Source of the DNA: Hondaea fermentalgiana | Lineage: Eukaryota > Sar > Bigyra > Thraustochytrida > Thraustochytriidae | DNA length: 64,000 nucleotides | Direction of reading: 5' to 3' | Assembly (NCBI GenBank): GCA_014084085.1 | Contig: NPFB01000053.1 | Span: 405,876-469,875, forward strand | Notes under the pieces: model-generated | Databases searched by the model: none | Seen by the model: only the letters and a program-made list of their open reading frames with translations | What the model was told of the DNA's origin: nothing | Position numbers and translations under genes: made by a program | In this document: positions 58,908-64,000 of the stretch, one piece after another | Position numbering within the stretch: position 1 is the first letter of the stretch | How the letters are laid out: each line of letters opens with the position of its first letter

Positions 58908-61100
58908 ATGCAGCACCGACGCGGAGATCACTCTAGGCAGCAAGATCAGGGCCAGCAGCGGTGGCGAGAACAAGCTCTGGCGGCGCGTGTGGCTTCACAA
59001 GCTTTGGGTCCTCGGGTTGCATCGGCACGGTCAAGCCCGCGAGAGCGCGACGGCCTTGCGACGACGGGCTACAAGAATGCCACGCAGCGGCATGCGTACA
59101 TTCAAGACCTCGACGCCCTCGCCTTGCCAGCCTCGCCCATGGCTACGCCTTCAACAGCGACGCCAGGCAGGGCATCTTTTATCTCAACATCTTCATTCGG
59201 AAGCCTTGTGTCGTCGGCCACGAGCGGGGCCGAGGTGCGGTCCGTAGACGAGCTGCTGAGCACCTGGCGAGAAAGAAGAGCTACGCGTAGACGTCCACGT
59301 GATACTTGCGCTTCGCCTCGGCGGCGGCGACAACGTCGTCAACGAGAACGACGAGGAGGAAGCTCTCGGGGTGTTCTGAAGGCCTCCTTTGCAATACCTG
59401 TCCCCCGGGATGGACCTTGGGAAGACAACCTGCGAAGAGAGGGAGAAAGGCAAGAGCAACTTGGAGGGAGGTGGTCTCGCGCAATGCGCCGGTCAGAACT
59501 TGAACGCATGCAAGAGACCGAATGTTTGGTATCTCGGGGAATTGAGTTTGAAAACGACAAGTGGAGCGACGACTCGAACGATGGCGATGATCCAGCGGTC
59601 ACTAGCCAGCTCCGGATCGCCTTTGTACAGTGGCTTGAAGTGATGCGAGAACACCAGTTCCAGGAGATCAGGGAACTTTCGGCAATGTACTATTACGACG
59701 TTGCGCTGTGTCAGAAAGCATTCTCAGGTTGGAAGCTGGTCCTTTTGGATGAACTTTGGCGACGCGCAGTGGAACATCACGAGATGAGAATGAAGCAAGC
59801 GGCGTGGGAGCCTTGGGCTATGCTCGTCAAAACCGCACGACGAATGCGGCTAACCTCTCAAGAGCGCGCAAGGGTTGATTTTATAGAGCGACGTAGACAA
59901 GAAACGTTGCGCCAGCATCTGACTGCCTGGCGCAGTACCAGTGAACGAAGAATCGAAGTTCGCGCGAGAGGCACGCGAGTTCGTCAGGAGCTGTGTACTC
60001 GTGCCTGGCTTCGTCGCTGGAAACAAGCACTCGAGGCACGAAAATTACGAAAGCTGGCACACATTCTCGTACGTCGGTCGTGGAAGGTGCTCAAGTGGCA
60101 ATGGAAGACACATCGCGTATGGAAGGCGATGCCTCAGCGTTTGGAGTGCCTTCGTCGCACTGCACAATATCGGAATATGGTGCGTTTGCGAGCGCTGGAG
60201 CAATGGAGAGGCTTTGTGAAGGCTCGGAGGCTCGCGGCGTATTACGGAGATCTGCGTGAAGTTTTGGCAGAAATGCAGGTGAGCCTTTTGTCCAGACAAA
60301 GACGACGATGGCGCGTCATGTATACGCGCACTCGCGCGCGTTTCGCCATTCGGCAATGGCGCAAATGGACGCAACGAGATCGAGAGCATGGGGTGTGCTA
60401 CGATACAATTCAGACTTTGTCTCGAAAGAGGGCGCGGCGCCATGTTTTGTGGCAATGGCGCCGCGCTGCGCGAGAAAAGAGATGTAATCAGCGCTGGTCC
60501 GTGTTGTTGGGCGGCTTGCAAGCCAAAGCCCAAGAGCATGCGGGGATCATCGCGCATGCCGCCGCGCGAAGACTTGTGCGTTGCGGAGCTGATATGTTTC
60601 GTGAATGGAGGCAAGCGTCGCGCGCCGAGCGACATCGTCGTCATCGTGAGATGCGTCGCGTCGTGGATGCGCTGCTATGGGCCTGTGCGCGACACAGAGT
60701 TCAAATGCGAATGGCAGTGGTGCATGCGGAGAAGATGCGCGCGAGAAGTGCATTTTGTGCATGGCGGCGCGCCAGTATCCTGTCGGCTGACTGGGAGCGC
60801 GCCGTTGCGCTGCACGACCGACATTTGCTGCGCCAGATGCTCGCGCGCTGGAGATGGTACATAGATGCACTCCATCTCGCAGATGCTCGTGAGCGCGCGT
60901 TGGAGAGACAGCTCTCCTTGGGATGGTTTGCAGAAGTACGGTTGGAAGCCGCGCGCGCGTACCATTACCGACGTCGCGCGGGGTGGGAGGTTCCCTTGCA
61001 GACTTCGCACGTTTCATACACGTCAATACATTCGCCCGCTAGGCCTGCGACGCCTGCATGTAGGTCTTGTGGGTGGGATGGAAGCATGTATCACAAGTGA
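58908..61100 (+). CDS. Sfi1-like centrin-binding repeat protein
   Basis: 730 residues from the first ATG (58908). After a Ser/Arg-rich N-terminus (about 1-250) there are roughly a dozen repeats of the Sfi1 kind (AxxxW+xxxx..., each 30-35 residues): AFSGWKLVLLDE, AWEPWAMLVKTAR, HLTAWRSTSERR, WLRRWKQALEARK, ALEQWRGFVKARR, AIRQWRKWTQRD, VLWQWRRAAREKR, MFREWRQASRAER, AFCAWRRASIL and MLARWRWYIDAL (about 265-665). Each Trp-centred helix binds one centrin. Sfi1 and relatives form contractile or duplicating filaments at spindle poles, basal bodies and centrioles. The protein is very Arg- and Trp-rich, as expected. Its exact subfamily (Sfi1, POC5-like, CCDC191) cannot be settled by motif. Confidence 0.85.
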   Translation: MQHRRGDHSRQQDQGQQRWREQALAARVASQALGPRVASARSSPRERDGLATTGYKNATQRHAYIQDLDALALPASPMATPSTATPGRASFISTSSFGSLVSSATSGAEVRSVDELLSTWRERRATRRRPRDTCASPRRRRQRRQRERRGGSSRGVLKASFAIPVPRDGPWEDNLRREGERQEQLGGRWSRAMRRSELERMQETECLVSRGIEFENDKWSDDSNDGDDPAVTSQLRIAFVQWLEVMREHQFQEIRELSAMYYYDVALCQKAFSGWKLVLLDELWRRAVEHHEMRMKQAAWEPWAMLVKTARRMRLTSQERARVDFIERRRQETLRQHLTAWRSTSERRIEVRARGTRVRQELCTRAWLRRWKQALEARKLRKLAHILVRRSWKVLKWQWKTHRVWKAMPQRLECLRRTAQYRNMVRLRALEQWRGFVKARRLAAYYGDLREVLAEMQVSLLSRQRRRWRVMYTRTRARFAIRQWRKWTQRDREHGVCYDTIQTLSRKRARRHVLWQWRRAAREKRCNQRWSVLLGGLQAKAQEHAGIIAHAAARRLVRCGADMFREWRQASRAERHRRHREMRRVVDALLWACARHRVQMRMAVVHAEKMRARSAFCAWRRASILSADWERAVALHDRHLLRQMLARWRWYIDALHLADARERALERQLSLGWFAEVRLEAARAYHYRRRAGWEVPLQTSHVSYTSIHSPARPATPACRSCGWDGSMYHK

Positions 61101-61751
61101 AAAGAGTTGCCGATGAAAGTGCCAAAACCCTCCAGCGGAGGAGGTTCCTTTGGAAATCTCACATACGACCAGACGTTGTGTCTGTGCTCTATGTCTTGAC
61201 TTCTCTCTTCCCCTCCCTTTCCCCTCGGAAACGCCGGTGGCCATAGACTCGGCCTCGACGTGGGTATGCGTGACCTACGTCACATGATCGACGGGTATAG
61301 GTGTCTTCCTCATGGTCTTCGCAACACAACAAGTCTCTGCTGATGACGTTGGTTGATCCATTCTAGAAATTTAGCACAAGAGGATCACACGTCCAGCGCG
61401 TTGCCAGCGCGAGGCCCTCTCCGTCCAGCAGAATTGCTACAAGTCCCACCTCTGTCCTCGCGAAGCTGGCCGTCGCTGTGCGTCGCGACGATGCGGACGC
61501 TGCACGTGCCGCGCCTTGACGTGCACACCTCGTATTTACTCGTATTTACCACAGAGCCGCGCAGCCAGCGCAACCTTGGTTCTCTGCACCCATAGTCTCG
61601 GAGGCCTCTAGCCCTGGCAGGGCAGCCGCCACGCGAGAGCAGAGCACCTACGGAGCGAGCGCGGCCCGGCTGCGCGCGGCGCGGTGCTTCTTTGCGGCCT
61701 GCGCGGGCGTGCGAAGAGAAGAGAAGAGAAGAGAAGTGAAGTGAAGTGAAG
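61101..61751. other. Intergenic / promoter of the small LURP-like gene
   Basis: 651 bases; AAGAG and AGTGA pentamer tracts (61715-61749) end at the next start codon. No gene. Confidence 0.5.
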
Positions 61752-62372
61752 ATGCTGAGCACCATGACGATGGAGGCGCTGCTCCCGGGAGTGGCGGGCG
61801 GCACGTCGTACGAAGTGCCCAAACTGTACTCGAGCGGCGCGCTGGTCGCCGAGGGCCAGGACGTGGAGGTGGCGAGCTTTAAGACAACGAGTCGGTGCTG
61901 CGCCGGCACGTACGTTGAGATGGTCGACCGGAATGGCGACAAGGCGACCGTCTTGCGCCTGGATGGCACACCGCGCGCAAAGAGAGTCATGGAACCTCGC
62001 GGTACACAAGAACACGCGTGGATGCTAGGCCACGCGGATGGTGAGGTCGTCATGGCACTCAAGCATCACCTTTACGCAAGTTGGGACGCCCCCGCGGTTT
62101 TAGCTGTCGCCAGCACCGCCGAGGGCGACCTTGTCATGCGCAGCGTTGAGCGCGTGGCGGCGGAAGAAAAGGTGACCAGTAGCAGAGGGAAGATGCTTTC
62201 CACGCTTGTGGCTATCCTCGACGGCGACGTCGAGGTGGCGCAAATCACCTTTTGGCGCAAAGGCTTCTGGCTTCCTGTCGACACCACGGTGGTGGAGCTG
62301 TACGAGGATATATCGCGGCCGGCGACCGTGCTGGCGTGCGCATGGCTCTTTGACGTTGCCCTCAACGTGTGA
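61752..62372 (+). CDS. Small LURP-one/Tubby-C-like protein (tentative)
   Basis: 206 residues, single exon; the ATG follows a purine-rich leader directly. The sequence is mostly short beta-strand-like segments (YVEMVDRNGDKATVLRLDGT, HAWMLGHADGEVVMALKHHL, MLSTLVAILDGDVEVAQITF) and ends in a hydrophobic helix preceded by an acidic stretch (VVELYEDISRPATVLACAWL). A 12-stranded barrel with a buried C-terminal helix is the layout of LURP-one-related, Tubby-C and scramblase-like proteins, which bind phosphoinositides or membranes. No unambiguous motif confirms this. No signal peptide. Confidence 0.5.
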   Translation: MLSTMTMEALLPGVAGGTSYEVPKLYSSGALVAEGQDVEVASFKTTSRCCAGTYVEMVDRNGDKATVLRLDGTPRAKRVMEPRGTQEHAWMLGHADGEVVMALKHHLYASWDAPAVLAVASTAEGDLVMRSVERVAAEEKVTSSRGKMLSTLVAILDGDVEVAQITFWRKGFWLPVDTTVVELYEDISRPATVLACAWLFDVALNV

Positions 62373-64000
62373 CAATTATGTACGCGTCGGGCAGTCAAGG
62401 TCGGTGCGCGGAAGAATGCCCTTCCTGCGTCTGGAGAGGTTCTCTTTTCAATGTGCGCGTGCAGTACAACGCATGCTTGCCTGGCGGAAGGTACGCAGCT
62501 TTTTTGCTCGATGGTGCCTGCCAGGTGCCGTAAATGCATTTCACATCACAGACGATGTCCGGACTGACAGAAATTGCGAAAAGCAGACTGCGCAGGCGAT
62601 GGTTCTGCAGATACGAGACGTCGCATTTATTCATCCACTGCTCTGCCGTCTTCTGTCGGAGAGCGTGTCCACCACGGGAGCGATGTCGTTGCATAAGTAG
62701 GAGACGAGAATCTTTCCTGTCTATAAAAGAGTTGCGACTTGCGGAGGGAAGACGCTATGACTACTCGATATTATGACCCCCAAATAACCCAGCGTTCAAA
62801 AAACTGCGTTCTTTGTCGGGTTCGCCGTGATTTATCTTAGAAATTTTGGCCTCTCTCAGGGCTGTTTAAATTGCTAATTTTTATCTGTTTTCAATCTGCT
62901 AACACCAGCAAATCGTCAACGACCCATGTGGCGCGATGTGATTGCAGCAGGTGACCTTTTAAAACGTCCGCAGTCATTTGGCCCCAACTTTTTAGGGGAT
63001 TGTGGGGAGAGAACAAAAGACGCGCGAGTCAGATTGCACAACTTCCTGGGTCTTACAAGATGTAGCGTCCCCACTCGACCGCGGAGTCTGAGGAAATGAA
63101 GGACATTGTGAAGTTAAAGCTTATGAGAAGCGCGGGAATACTAGCTTTCTTTTTCATTATAAGTTTGGAAGAACGCACGTTTCCATACTCTACTTTTCAA
63201 CTGCAGAGTTTCGTGTATACAAGCACGGACACATTTCTCTCTTCCGTCCTCACCCTTGGGTTTATATACACTCCTGCTCATCGACATTGTCGCGGCCTGA
63301 CCCCTTGCTGCTCTGCACGCTTTTTGTGCCGCACGTCGCACTGGTCTGAGTCGCGTTCGCGCACGTCGATCGCCGCTTGGCTTGGACGGCGCGTTCATTC
63401 TGACACGCGTGCAGTGCTTCACTCTACCATCCTCCTCGTCTCAGCGTGTACCGCCTCGTCTGGCACATCGCGCAGTCTCAAACCAGCGCAGTCCACCGTA
63501 CGTACTCTCAGGCTGGCAAGCTAGCCTCGCGCCAGATTCTCGTTCCTGAAGCCACGGCGGGCGGGCGGGCCGGCGGCGCTGGTTCACTCCTCTCTCTCCC
63601 TCTCTTTCTTCGTTGCGCCGCTCTGCGCAGACTCGCACCGCACCCCGCCGCGCGTGCCATTTGCAGGTGTGCATGTCATGTCTCCCGGGCTGAGCGCGTG
63701 CGACGAGCCAGCTCCAGCCGGGGGGCAGCCTGGGAGACGCCGCCGTGCACTATGACCAGCATCAGAGCCGTGAAACTTGTCGCGCGTCGCAGTAGCCGCC
63801 GCCGCCGTCGCATGCCAGACCGGCCGGCGGGGCGCTGCAGCCTGCCGCGGCAGCAACTGCAGAACGCGATCGGCGAGCGCAGGCTGCGCCGTTCTACGCG
63901 GGAGAGGACGGCCGAGCGTGCAGCGCGAGCCCTGGAAAGTGGCTGAGGCAAATTCCTGCCTGGGGGAGGCCTGCTCCTTGCGGTACGAAGTTCGGAGCGA
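62373..64000. other. Right-end intergenic region; possible start of another gene at the edge
   Basis: 62373-63500 shows AT-richer sequence without a convincing frame. From 63540 the DNA is CpG- and Arg-codon-rich. One plus-strand frame stays open from about 63795 to the window end (Ala/Pro-rich, AAAATAERDRRAQAAP), and another runs from the ATG at 63750 to TGA at 63946 (Arg-rich). Neither can be assigned. Confidence 0.4.

Noticed and set aside
63446..63946. 166-codon frame near the right edge
   Set aside because: Starts with GTG, Arg/Ser-rich, no domain; only its open end is noted.

Overview
The window is nuclear DNA of a eukaryotic microbe. It carries about 22 protein genes on both strands, most of them intronless. 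The four spliced genes show GT..AG introns of 86 to 297 bases, and one intron has a perfect TACTAAC branch point. Several features fit a stramenopile, most likely a thraustochytrid (Labyrinthulomycetes): strong G/C-ending codon use in ETFB and GDP-mannose epimerase, stramenopile-style domain mixtures, centriolar genes (CEP90, Sfi1-like), and long GC-rich low-complexity spacers. This placement is inference from gene content and style; no rRNA or other phylogenetic marker is present. Three runs of exactly 100 N (5080-5179, 26358-26457, 47361-47460) are assembly gaps in very GC-rich spacer.

Layout, left to right. 1-822 (-): N-terminal part of a WASHC2/FAM21-like protein cut by the window edge. 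1316-2074 (-): electron transfer flavoprotein beta. 2.1-5.6 kb: microsatellite-rich spacer with a gap. 5625-7188 (+): mitochondrial PDK/BCKDK-type kinase, two exons. 7373-11131 (-): PDZ/LRR/EF-hand-like protein. 11.8-12.0 kb (-): a frameshifted coding fragment. 12103-13440 (-): 2OG-Fe(II) prolyl 4-hydroxylase. 14279-16462 (+) and 16772-17638 (-): BAG6-like protein and GET4 side by side. 18356-19471 (-): PlsC acyltransferase. 20086-21093 (+): TKL kinase. 21500-24112 (-): MCM3. 24739-26106 (-): Hippo/MST-type kinase with a SARAH domain. 26798-28819 (+): ankyrin/Calx-beta-like protein. 29039-31639 (-): cytosolic carboxypeptidase. 31791-32640 (+): TRAPPC6/Trs33. 32978-34030 (-): GDP-mannose 3,5-epimerase.

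Right half. 35897-38746 (-): CEP90/PIBF1. 39111-39533 (+): a three-exon CENP-W, divergent from CEP90. 40801-42495 (+): zipper/DOG1-like regulator. 43379-44461 (-): GH43-like enzyme. 45063-46871 (-): Myb/SANT-like protein with a Cys/His cluster. 46.9-51.4 kb: repeat-rich spacer with a gap. 51465-56894 (+): a TRP-type channel with two Nudix-box-like modules in front of an ankyrin-like linker. 57301-58131 (-): RPB7, whose first coding exon is 12 bases. 58908-61100 (+): Sfi1-like centrin-binding protein. 61752-62372 (+): small LURP-one/Tubby-C-like protein. The last 1.6 kb holds nothing firm.

The genes do not form one pathway, but some functional neighbours stand out. BAG6-like and GET4 belong to the tail-anchored-protein triage complex. 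CEP90 and CENP-W (centriole and kinetochore) share a 364-base divergent promoter. Sfi1-like, CEP90 and the tubulin-type carboxypeptidase point to a cell that builds centrioles and cilia. ETFB and the PDK-type kinase serve mitochondrial energy metabolism. The best candidates for something new are the Nudix/TRP fusion channel, the compact CENP-W, the convergent BAG6-GET4 pair, the SARAH-bearing MST kinase, and the large acidic insertion inside the carboxypeptidase catalytic domain.
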